Positions 48,157 to 59,605 of a DNA stretch of 64,000 bases are shown here, piece after piece. Each line of letters begins with the position of its first letter. The first letter of the stretch is position 1. This DNA comes from Brevipalpus yothersi (lineage: Eukaryota; Arthropoda; Arachnida; Trombidiformes; Tenuipalpidae), in assembly GCA_003956705.1 (NCBI GenBank), contig QZCP01000667.1, forward strand, positions 184,623 to 248,622. Reading direction: 5' to 3'. The notes beneath the pieces were generated by a model. It was given only the letters and a program-made list of their open reading frames with translations. It ran no database searches and had not been told where the DNA came from. The position numbers were made by a program, and so were the translations under genes.

Positions 48157-51000
48157 TTTCCACAGTCATATCGTGGAAAAAGCCGTTGTATGATAGCTCC
48201 AACCATTATCATCTACAATCATAACTCATCCTTAGATCCCGCATCACTTTCTTATTCTTTTTTTCTCTCTCCTCTCTTTTCCCTCGAGCACTGTATGTGA
48301 GCATCTTTTTTCATTTCTTTCATTTTGTCAGCCTGCAAGTTGATATTGAAAATTGCACTTTTTGCTCAAAGAACACCCACAATTCAAAGTCAATGGACAA
48401 CCTCTGACCCATTCAATGATACATCTTCCACCTCAAAGCAATTTCTTAATATTTTACTTTTCCCCAACTAGTGGTGACAGGCACTGATAATGCTCTCAGT
48501 GGGTGGCTAACACCTCCCACCCAACTCGTAGAAGCGACAATATTGCTAATCAAAAGCATTGAATCCTCCTATTGAACCATTTTTTATCTAGACTCACCAT
48601 GACTGACCAATTCATTCTTTGAGTTGTACTTCCTATCAGTGTAAAATTCGAACATATTGCCTCAAGCACTTTGTTCTGACCATCAGAAGATGGATATGCA
48701 TTGCTTGCGAGCAAAATTTCATCAAAAGTCTTTCTTTCTGCTATCACCGAGCAATTGGGAGCGTAAAAAAATAATCAACACCCACAATGTGTTAAGTTTA
48801 TTCCTTCCAGATGATAAATAGATGCTGTGAATGAGTAAAAGATACAAACAACAACTTGAATGAAGAGAAATATTGCATCTCATTGTCTAATTGCAGTTGC
48901 TACTGCTGTCTTTATCATGCGGAATGCCCTTCTAAAGTAAAATGTTGTTAATTTGTGCTTCCCATCCATCAACTCTTAAGCAAATTTTCCATACCAAAAC
49001 TAACATCTGATAGAAATCAATTATCACATAAAGCTAATGAATTTTTCATCTCTCTTTCTCTATCTATCTATCTTTCTCTTTTTACATTTACAGTTCCTCA
49101 CTTTGAATCTGCTTGTACAGTCCCTATTAGCTCATAAGGAGTTATTATTGAAGATAAATTTTATTCTATGCAAGCAGTGAGGAACACATTTCCGGTTGAT
49201 GATCAGCATCCGATCGGGTGTGATAATGAGTTGGATTAGATTTTTATCGTGCGAATATTCAAGCAACTTCGATTAGTCTGCTAGAAACAATCGAAACTTT
49301 GTTCATTCTTAGGTCACACTTCGATCCAAGAATATGTGTCGACACATATTCTCCATCATGAGAGGAAGTCTTCTAGACACCTGCTGATTATTGGGGCTCG
49401 AAGAAACAAACACAAGCATAAATTGTTAACTAAAATGGGGTCAAGAATGTTATTGTATCGGAGAAAATCCCATAACTTACGCAATGAACTCTGTAAAAAT
49501 CTTATCATAAGTTCATCAGTTGAATGGCTGATAATTTAGATAATTTTTCTCATGGATTAATCCTCGAGAAATTCATCATGAACCAAAATCCCAAATATCA
49601 ATTTGAATAGTAATGGGGAAAATGTTTGCTCTCAGCAAAGTTGCAAGAAAATTCTTCATTATTGCTCAATTTCGAATGACCGAATTTTGAAAATAAATCA
49701 AAATACATTGAATGGATTCCCCTCTAACAAGTGAAACAATCATGATCAGAATATCGTACTCATAAGGATAAATGGATAGAAAAAAAATCAAGCTATTCAA
49801 TGTGTAAAAAAGAGATTCTCCAGGGTCAGTCAACTCATCGAATGGATGCAAATCCAATCGATGAATTCATGATTGTACCATATTGTTCTGTTAGGGCCAA
49901 GTCCTGATGAGTTGGGACTTGATTTAGAGGGACTCGCTTATAAAAGCGTGTCCACAAATTGATTCCAAATGAGAAGAGGAGCGAGAGAGGTGCTCTTCGT
50001 GAACAGTCAATTTGGAAGTAGTTGTTTGTGGAGGGCAAAAGATAGCAAAAGATAGCCCCGATAATAGATCAAATGCAATCACTTGAATACTTAGTATTCT
50101 CATCACAGTCCGCCTTTTTATTTCTTTTTCCTCATCTTTGCATTGGCTTTTCTATCCTCCTTTTTTCCTCCTCTTACACATACACCCACCAGTAACGGTG
50201 GCAATGAGGCTTTCCTCGGATTCATGAATTGAATACACTGATTTTTGCTGTGAAAGAAAGAAGATGAAGAAGAGTCCTGATGATAAGCCTCTGAATGAGA
50301 TCGAAACACAATTTTTCTCTCTCTTCAATTCTCAGATACAAAGTAGCGTAAGCATGTCGAATCGGGGAAAAAATCTATCTCTCTCTCTCTCTCCACTTCA
50401 AGATCATTTGAATAGATATTTTTCTTCTCTCTCCACTTACTATCTATCTACTGTTGTCACTGAATCACATCATCATTGGACCATCCAGAAAGAATCATGT
50501 GTGTGTGTGTAAGAGAAACATGATGTACTTCCAATGAAATCGAGCAGAAGTGGGCCAAATATAGTAGTACAGAGAAGTGTGTTAGTTGAAAAGTGGCCCA
50601 AAGATGGATTACCTTTCGATTCGGATCTGTGGATGAGAATCATGTTAAAAGTTTGAAAAAGAATTTGTGTGTGATCAGTGAAAAATGGCCACGCGTTCAG
50701 ATTGAGGGAAGATGTGAACTGAAAGTATAGGCCGGTCGTTTAGAGTCCTCATCAATGCCATGTATACCGATGCAAAGTGGTTCACCACCGAAATTGATGC
50801 TGTATATATGTATTACGGATTTCGGCTCTCATGATACTCTCTCTCTCTTTCCATGAGTACATTCTATGGAACATTCTTTGCTTGTCTTCGGAACACAATA
50901 CACCACTCGTTATGTGTGTCGTTCTCAAGCGCGCGCTTCTTCGCCGCGTTCCTCTTTCTCAGGCCACTATTTTTCCCGAAATGCTTCCCCTTAAACGACC

Positions 51001-51087
<87 letters not shown>

Positions 51088-52060
51088 CCTTCTATGTCAA
51101 TCCACCAGCGACGCTCTTTTGTGATACTCAGTCCACAGGACCGTGAATGTGGCGCGTGTCGAGTTCGTATTTTGTTTAAGTGAATAACCAGCACGCGTTT
51201 GTGTTGATCTCTATTTTACCATTTCAAACGCGTGCTCATCAACTGGACACAAAATTTCATTCTCTATTTAAATCTCTCAATAGTTATTTATCCATGCTCT
51301 TCTACACATGATTTGCTTGCTCATGTTCCCATTTGTGCATGAGATGTTAATTATATCCTCTCTCTCTTGCTTTTCTCTTACTTTGTTTCTCCATTGAAGT
51401 ATACACAGAATCTCTCGATGCACTTTTGCAAGTTTCATGCACTCTTCAAGAGACATTTTGAGTGTATCGAAATCGAGATCACCGTTCTAAATCACAAGTC
51501 AATCTGGAAATTGATATACATTGTACTTGCACTTTTAGCTGGTGATGAGATTCAAAAAGAGATTTCTATCTTCGACTTTTTCACTTGAATATATGCCTTC
51601 CATATTCATTGGCCATCAAATTGAGAATTGAAATTCATCTACTGTATTACGAGTGCTTTCATTCTCTTACTTCACTGGCCAGTTCTACTTGTAAATCAAA
51701 GATCCTTTTCTTCTCCTTGCCTAGTTTATTATTTTCAGCCCTCTATTGCTTTCATGAGATTTTCTCTCTCTCTCTCTCTCTCTCTCTCGTTCTTTGCATA
51801 AATCGACTTTCGGTTTCAATGAATCCATGTTGTATTCACTTCAACTTCCCTCAATCATTAGACCCACATTGTTTCATCATCATTAGCATTTTCATTAGTT
51901 TCAAATTAGAGCGAACCGTCGAAAAGTGAGAAGAGAGAGAAAGAGAGAGAAAGAAAGAAGGAAGAAGAAGAAGAATCAAGAGAGAAAGTGACTAGGGAAA
52001 GAGGAAGAGAATGAGAATTTGCCTCCAAAATCTGAGTGAGGCTAGTAGAAGGGGTGAGAA

Positions 52061-52120
<60 letters not shown>

Positions 52121-55100
52121 TCGGGGAGGAGGAAAGTGGGTGAGGTGATGCGAGATGAGATGAACAGGATACGCAATCAGGAGGAGCAAGGATGCTGCGC
52201 TATTGGCTAGAGGAAACATCTCGGAAGGTGTGGGCTTAGGGCCATATCCGAGCTGATATGTCCGGCCCAAGTATTGATCTGTTGGCCTCAAGTCGATTTT
52301 GTGCAGAAATGCCTATTCCAATGTCTCTCTCTCTACTTTACTTCACTCTTTCTATAGCTTGTGTTGCTCACTTTCTTCGTTAGTGAGAAAGTGACTTCAA
52401 AGTAGACCGTCAAAACTATATCCGAATCTATTTTGCCGCTTATTTCGTCTTCTATCATCTACTCATTATTCCTATTATTGTTCATTATCATTCATTCAAA
52501 GTGGGATTCCAAGTCAATACGTCGTCTCATCACCACCATCATCACCATCAGTTCCCATTGCCTGTCACATCATCTTCTTCCTCATCTTCCACCACATTTC
52601 TTCCAGCATCACCGATCGGTCGGGCTTCAAACGGTGTCAACACCGAAGCCCACCGATCGACAATGTCCATGTTTGCCGAGAGATCATCCGATTTTTTAGG
52701 TAAGTTTCGACTCATGACCTCGTTCCCAAGAGCTCATGTGTATGATGGACCCTTTTTTTCGGCATGTCATGTGTGAATTTCTCAACCTCCGATGATGATC
52801 ATCGTGACAAACCGTTCGTCGTCTATCAGTTTGAAGTGTTAAATCTATCTCTCTTCCTTCTGCTGCTACTGCAGTCTTTCAAGCCGATTATCAGCTTCTC
52901 AATTTGAAATCAGTATCATCTGTCGAAATCTCGTCAAGAGATTCTCTTTGTGTGTATGGCAGGGCTTCGATTGAAAAATAATTCCACCAAATTTTGACAC
53001 TACCTCCAGTAAGATGGGCTAATCTCCTCGGAAAAAAAGTGGATGTTCATGCTGACCATTATGAGAGTGGAGAGTGGAAATGATATTGGTCACTGTGAAT
53101 GGATGATATTGATTTGGTGGTTTTTTCTTTTGATCCCATCCAAGTGGAGGTGATCTTCTTGTGGAATAGAAAGTGAGGCTGATATAAAATCACTACTTGA
53201 GATCACTTGATCACAAACGGAGATGAAGTGGCAATGGAGAAGTGAGATTTGAGCTTAGTAAAAGCTGATAGAGGATGAACATAAAGTGGAAAGGAATCCT
53301 GTTCTCAGCTCATTATGCACCGATTTTTATTCCTTCATCTTTGATCCTCTTTCTCTCTCTCTCTCTCTCTCACTTAACTATTGTTGAAACTCTTCTCATG
53401 TGAAGCATGATCATTGCCTATTATCATGCGTCAGCAAAGAGAAAATTCTTGCTCAATTTTGTATCGGAAGCTGTAGTGAAGACAACATTCTGCTCTCCAT
53501 CCAAAAGTACATTTAAATCACTCATTCAAATGGATGCAAAGTGAAAGTTAGTAAAGAGAGAGAGAGAGAGAGAGAAAGAGAAAGCTTGAGGCTTTTGCAT
53601 GATCATAGAGAGAGTATTGAAGAAGACACAGAGGATAAAAGAATTGAGAAGACAAGTTATTCTGTTACAACATGAAAAGTAGTTCCAAAGTGGGTGGCAA
53701 GAATGAAGTTGTCCAACACACAAAACACGAGATGGATGATCTTGAGGATTTATCCTCCATGATCTTACATAGTATTCCCCTACACTTGATATAAACTTTG
53801 CTCTGAGTTTTGTGGGCAAAAAAAGAAGAGAAGGAACCGAGAGAAGAGTATCATGTTTCTCATATATTCATCTCTCATGCTTTCTCACCCAATATTGACG
53901 CTGATCATTCATATTATCATGAAATGATGGGCTAAATATAACTGAATCGATTGCTTCAAGGAGAAAAAAGTGATGAAGAAGATGAGAAAGAGATGATGAT
54001 GGAGAAGAGCTTTTTGCTCTCAACGAAAGTATCATCACCACAACCATCATCATCATCTTCATCATCATCGTAATTTTACTCCCGCTCATACTCAACATAG
54101 CATCTCTCCACTAGACTCATCAAACCAACATCCTTTCATCTTTTTCTTTCTCCCTCTCTCTATCCCTGAAATACTTTTGACCTATTGTACAAGGTACACA
54201 TGAGCCTATCTGGTTCCATTAAGATGCGAGAAAGCCGAAGAGGGATCAGTTTGTATTCCTTCAGATTTCACACTCTCAATCACTTTCCATATGTGTGCTT
54301 TTGCCTTCTATGACGAGCGTCCGTCAATGGCCTAAGGCTGCAAAGTGTGATGTGAAATGCTCTGTTTTCTAGGGACTAAATGGAGACATACACACTCATA
54401 CACATACACATACATAAATGAGCATAGTGTCGCAATATTCCTTTTTACTCTCCAATAGCTGAACCATAGGACACGAGTTGGCCACGCGCGTAGCATTTTC
54501 AAGACGCCTCACCATCCATAAGCACCTCTTATGAGGGAATGTTCCAATATGTGTTCTCAATGATTCTCGTGGTCACTTGCCGAAACATGCAGTTCACTTT
54601 CTTCGCCTCTTGTTCACCAGTTTGCTAAGTACTTACTCCATTTCTTTTCCATTCCCCTGGCATCTATTTGCTCAGGCCAATGTTGAGCAAATTGGTGAAT
54701 CTTTTTCTCTCTCTTTGGTCCTCTTAACACCTCTTTTCTCCTCCTCCTCCTCTCTCAGAGGACTAGTGTAAATCTATTGGAAGAATTATCCTTTTCATTG
54801 CTCTCAGAATATTTGTGGTTCATGAATTGACTGTTAGAGCTAATTGATAGCGACCCCAGTGTGATTTGAGGGCATCCATTTGCGTGTGTGTGCGTGGCGT
54901 AAAAATTTTCACCCTCAAAATGCATCATCAGTATCATTATTCCAACTGATCTTGATTTACTTTTTGAATCCAAGAGAAAGAAAAGATAGAAGAGAGAAAG
55001 AGAGAGAAAGAGAAAGAGAGAGAGAAAGTGAACCTTCCTCCAGATTCATTTGACTTGCTCTGTGACACTCATGAACAAATATTACGCTTCTGCGATGAGT

Positions 55101-56113
55101 AATTAATGTTAAGCAAGTCTCATCATCAGTTCATTCACTCTCTATTTCATTTGCCTCCTCTCTGCCTCTTTTGCCTCCTTTTCCTCCCTAAAGGCTCATG
55201 AAACGGTCTCTAGAGATGGGGAGAGAGAGAATCCACTTTCTAACTAACTAAACATTGGGCCTATCCTCACCATCATCGTAACCACCATTTTGTGTGTATG
55301 TGTGATCAATCCTAAGGCCCCTGTCAATACACAAGGAGAGGTGAAAGGTGAAAGAGTAGAAACATGTGAATCAAAATGAGCTCTTTGTCCATAAAATTGG
55401 ATATATTTGATTTTACGCATATCATCATAAGTTAAGCTTGATGCTCCAGGCGAAGAGTTAGATAAGCTTCACATAACCGCATCCCAAGAGAGCCTTTTGA
55501 GCCAGTTTGTGGTCTGATAATGTATGATAATCAGAGAAAAAGATACAATATTTTCAGATTCAATCAAGTCAACCTGAATAGATAATCTGAAAATAATGAT
55601 TATTCAAAACATCTCGTGATCATGATAGGATTAGATATGATTTTTCCATAAGATCTGAGTTTCAATTCGAATAGCATCTTGTGTGCTATACAGGAAAGTG
55701 ATCTCTCAGGGTATATTGAAGTGGATTGACAAGCTCAGTATGAAGTTTCAAGAATTATAGGCTTATTGTAAGATACTTGTTTTTTCCAGCTCTACAAGAG
55801 ATGAATTCCTTTGTAACATTTCCTTTGGACTTGATTTTCTCAACGATCATAGACACTTGCTGGGTCTTCACAATGGCTCACAGCCGCATGCCACCGAGAA
55901 TATATCATTGCCTAAGGCTTATCAATAATTCATTACAAATAAAATCATCCCACTGAGCGTTGATTTCACTTTATCAACAGGATCATATTCATTCATGATT
56001 AATATATATGTATAATATATTTTCTTTGCCAGGTTATCCTCACACCCAGATAAGCGCAATGACCAAATCATCAGCATTAGAGTCTCATATACAGCCTCTC
56101 AGGAATATGCAAG
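41307..56113 (+). CDS. Multi-exon Ser-rich nuclear regulator, inferred ERG-like ETS gene (5' part, incomplete)
   Basis: Exon 1 is 41307-42225 (306 codons plus one base), ending at a GTAAGT donor. Its protein is rich in Ser, Tyr, Gln and Arg with no recognised domain; it starts SNYGCDETVDRDRSPNRVE and later has SSGISSMQSSRRNSGVSSS. Exon 52502-52699 (198 nt; a seven-His run, VTSSSSSSSTTFLPASPIGR, ending SDFLG) and exon 56033-56113 (81 nt, YPHTQISAMTKSSALESHI) have good acceptors and GTAAGT donors. All junctions are phase 1, so any combination stays open. The next exon should begin in phase 1, exactly as the ETS exon at 34152 does. Long introns are typical of developmental regulators. No PNT or DNA-binding domain lies in the window, so the ETS identity is inference; a nuclear receptor or other factor is possible. 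Confidence 0.55.
42417..42641 (+). other. Possible extra exon of the + strand regulator
   Basis: After an acceptor at 42415-42416, 225 nt stay open in the frame demanded by exon 1 (NLDKLSQNSSATISSLGTRF...). A phase-1 end is possible at a weak GTTGGC donor; otherwise the frame stops at 42661, which would give a short alternative ending. Composition resembles exon 1, but there is no family support. Confidence 0.3.
43475..43520 (+). repeat. Short dispersed match to 35829-35874
   Basis: ATTGATATGAACAGTGATG followed by AACCTGATT, then AAG and GCTT, occurs in the same orientation at both places, differing at a few bases; sequence on either side is unrelated. Confidence 0.7.
43586..43644. repeat. 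(GA)n microsatellite
   Basis: About 59 bp of GA, inverted relative to the CT run 98 bp downstream. Confidence 0.95.
43742..43796. repeat. (CT)n microsatellite
   Basis: About 55 bp of CT, partner of the GA run at 43586-43644. Confidence 0.95.
44927..44969. repeat. (CT)n microsatellite
   Basis: About 43 bp of CT followed by an imperfect pyrimidine tail. Confidence 0.93.
46449..46507. repeat. (GA)n microsatellite
   Basis: About 59 bp of perfect GA. Confidence 0.95.
47427..48154. repeat. (GA)n microsatellite containing an assembly gap
   Basis: GA repeat at 47427-47507, 597 N at 47508-48104, GA repeat again to 48154. Because both sides are GA in the same phase direction, the gap is probably an unresolved longer GA array or a collapsed region. 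Confidence 0.95.
51001..51088. repeat. Compound (CT)n(CTTT)n microsatellite
   Basis: About 20 bp of CT followed by about 68 bp of TTTC tetramers. Confidence 0.95.
51763..51788. repeat. (CT)n microsatellite
   Basis: Short 26-bp CT run. Confidence 0.9.
52065..52117. repeat. (GA)n microsatellite
   Basis: About 53 bp of GA, inverted to the CT run about 280 bp upstream and 385 bp before the 52.5-kb exon. Confidence 0.95.
52700..56032. other. Intron between the 52.5-kb and 56.0-kb exons
   Basis: 3.3 kb with short purine/pyrimidine tracts (53347-53371, 53557-53574, 54980-55027); no other exon recognised. Confidence 0.45.
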
Positions 56114-57368
56114 GTAAGTGTATGAAATATATTTTTCTTTTTCCATCCCATCATTATCGCCCATGCGATACAAATTTTCTGGTCAAACGGAGATTGAATC
56201 ATCAGATTCCTCTATGCTACCTTTAATTGAAGAGTAAGCTACCTTTTTTTCGCTCAAACTTTATGAGCGACGCTACACTGATTTCAACATTCAAAACAGA
56301 GAGAAAGAAGAATGAATATTGATTCAATTCCTATTCATTAGAAATAAAATTAATGTTTCGATCGCGACGAGTTTCTCGCTTATATGTAGCCAATGGCTGT
56401 GTGTGTATATATGTATGTATGCGTGATGAGTGATGAAGTATTTTTATGTATCTTTCAGCTCCTATTCAGTAATGAATTCAGTTACCAGAAATAAATGAGA
56501 GTCTTTTCAGAATAGAAAACGCAAAACGAATGCAAATTTTTGGTTCATTCATGATGATTCCTTTTTTCCTCTCTCAATGATGAACATGGATAGCTCTCTT
56601 AATTCAATATATACACTTTGATCATAGATCAGAATCCGAAAAAAAACAAGCAGAATAAAACTTCCAAATTCGACAAAACAGTCGGACCATTCGAATTTAC
56701 CTTCGCGATATTTTTATCGAGTTATTCTCTGTCTTTCTCGTTTCCCCTTCATGAGTCCACATGGATTTCAGTCATCTATTGTGTGTGTGTATATATGGAA
56801 GATGGAGGTCATTGGGAATACATTCTTCACCCACTGCTATTGAATGAAAGCTAATCAAGTGTGAAAGAAGAATTCAATCTTGTTTCCAATGGAAAGTGAA
56901 TTATGCAGGTTTTGCAGTTTGCTTGAAAAGTTTTCACCTCTTGGCCTCACAAAAACTGAGGCCAAATCATCCAATTCATTCTCCTACAATCATCAAGTAA
57001 AGCAACATCCTACTCTCTATCTTTCGATGATGAGATGATCGAAGAAGAGAGAATCGCCTCCCACTATTTCCACCTCTTTCTCCACAGGGATTCCCCCCTA
57101 TTTCTCTTTCTCTCTCTCTCTCTCTTTGTGGAAGCCTCTTTTTCACCATGAAACTCTTTGCTTCCCTACACTTCACATCATGAATCTTTCCTATTCCATT
57201 TTCACTCTCACCCAGTCAGTAATTCCATTGATTGCCGAATTGTTATGCTTAATCACCTTTACTTTTTCGACAAAGTAACCTGTGAAAGTGGATCTCGATT
57301 CCGGTTTGAATTAGGAATCTGCCGATGCTACTGAATCCAAATGAGTTGGAGAGAAAAAATTGTTTGTT

Positions 57369-57371
<3 letters not shown>

Positions 57372-57424
<53 letters not shown>
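57372..57424. repeat. (GA)n microsatellite
   Basis: About 53 bp of GA. Confidence 0.95.
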
Positions 57425-57429
<5 letters not shown>

Positions 57430-58533
57430 TGTTGAAATGGAAGGCGTGATAGGCCAGGAAATCTAAGTGCTTACATGGAGAAGGAATCGAAGATGAGAGG
57501 ATAGAATTGATTGTAAAATTTGGGCAAAAACTTGTAGAAAAAAATGTACGAACACAATACTGGAGGCAAGTGTGAAATGACAGTTTCACTTTTTGAGGGT
57601 TTTTTTGTCAACTATCATCTCAAAAGTGTCACAATTTCTACAATTTTAACATATTCCACAATGATCTTCTCTCCATCCATGTGACATTCAATCGCCTGCG
57701 GGCTTCCACACTCTGTTTCGTATTGTCATCATAAATGAGATGTCTTTTCAAGTCAACTTGATTCCATAAACTTGAGGCTTCAGATATTCAACTCCCATCA
57801 AAGGAGGACGCATGAGCTTTTCGAGGGTTTCGAATGTTCAACATCTATGCCCAGCATCCATATCTTGTTCTATAGTTCCTTTTTCAGCTCTCTTGTTCAT
57901 CATCTGATGCTAGCATCTCTTCACAATACCTTTTCGTCTTTTTTTCACTTTCGAATTTTTGTTCTAGAATTTTTGCACTAATTTTACAAACTTATCTAGA
58001 ATTGATCATCAAATTCAACGAAATTCTGGTCATGAAGCTTATTCGGATGTATTGGAATTTTTCTGGAATTTTTCGATCAAAGTTATGATCATCATGTCCG
58101 GAATGGACAGAAAAAAATGTCGATCATGATTAGTTGAACAAAGAGTGATCAACACGGTGGCAAGAGAGTGAAAATCAAGTGGATCAGGTCAATTTGGTTC
58201 AGCTCATTTGCAGGGGAAATGTGCTGGAAGGAAGTAGAGTTAGAGCCGGAAAGTTGCTCCCCGTGTCGGGAATAATCAGTCACAAAAAGTGAATCTGGTA
58301 GACATGAGGAGATATTCCATTGGATCACTTCCTTCCCCGAATACTTGTCCATGTAATGCTATGGAACTTCCGAGAGATGGAATCCATGGTATTCTTTCCC
58401 CGGTTAACTTTCATTAATGGTGGCTGGAAATATCATAGGAAATGATATTGAGTCTCGAGAAGGCGAGAAAGAGTTGAAGGGACTACCGATTGCTGCTTTC
58501 TTCTTCCTCTTCCTTTGCTCTTCCTTTTCTCTC

Positions 58534-58539
<6 letters not shown>

Positions 58540-58614
<75 letters not shown>
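58540..58614. repeat. Compound (CTTT)n(CT)n microsatellite
   Basis: TTTC tetramers followed by about 48 bp of CT; mirror order of the compound repeat at 51.0 kb. Confidence 0.95.
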
Positions 58615-58616
<2 letters not shown>

Positions 58617-59521
58617 ATCTTCTACACTCATTCGCTTCCCGCCAATCCAAGATTTCCTGACACCAATATCCGTGTATTCTCAGCACCGGAGATATGGATA
58701 CAAAATAGATACCTTCTTCAATTCATCTTTCCTCTCAACAACAGTCTGGCTGAGCTTATTTTTCCGTCACTTTTTCAAATAAGGCGATTCAATTGAATTA
58801 TCCATCAAATTCACTGACACAATCGTTCTAGCACTAATTTATGGACACATATATATACATACAATTCATCATGCTAATGCATCCTACTGTTTTGATTGAT
58901 TTGTATGGAGGAGAGAGAGAGAGAAATCATTTCACTCAATCAACAAAGGTGTTATAATTTGTCAAACACATTATCAAAGAGTGAATCCATTAGCACCCTG
59001 TTGGGAATAAATAGATGAATGAAAATATTTGCAAACATTGATCAATACAAATTTTCTAAATTCACTGCATTGGTTCATACAGATTGTTTTTAGAGAGAAA
59101 AATTTTCCATAATTTTTGCCTCTCTTCCTCTTTACTCAACACTGGTCAAAGAGAAAGAAGCCTAGATTCACTTTCTAATGTATAGGGAGGCTGAGCCACG
59201 AGAGGGGCTTGATCGAAGTCATGAAAAGACCATCATCATCCCAAAAAGCAAGTCACATTAGAATGGAAATAAAATGAATGCTACACAGTTCAAAGGCGAA
59301 ACGAATGGATGAGCTCCAGTAACCCTTAGATGTAGCTTAAAGTTTTTCAATAGAAGATAGATTATTCAACGAGATGTAACTGAAGAGGCCTCCTTACAGT
59401 GAGTGTAACTAGTTTGAATGAGAATATATCTTTTTGATAGGATAAACTAGTATTCATTTTATTATTGTTTGTGTGTGACTTGATTTGAGTAAGGATCAAG
59501 AAGAGAGAGGAAAAAGAAATG

Positions 59522-59526
<5 letters not shown>

Positions 59527-59602
<76 letters not shown>
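59527..59602. repeat. (GA)n microsatellite
   Basis: About 76 bp of perfect GA. Confidence 0.95.

Positions 59603-59605
<3 letters not shown>

Larger units (their letters stand above)
42642..52501. other. Long intron 1 of the + strand regulator
   Basis: No gene recognised in about 9.9 kb. Holds many GA/CT tracts, the 597-bp assembly gap, and numerous short purine- or pyrimidine-rich frames that are artefacts of the repeats. Confidence 0.5.

Noticed and set aside
47390..48202. Long open frames crossing the assembly gap
   Set aside because: They consist of GA/CT repeat translation (RERE or LSLS) and unknown bases; no coding meaning.
50831..51146. 97-aa open frames at the compound CTTT repeat
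   Set aside because: Translation of the microsatellite (SFFLSFFL) with no gene context.
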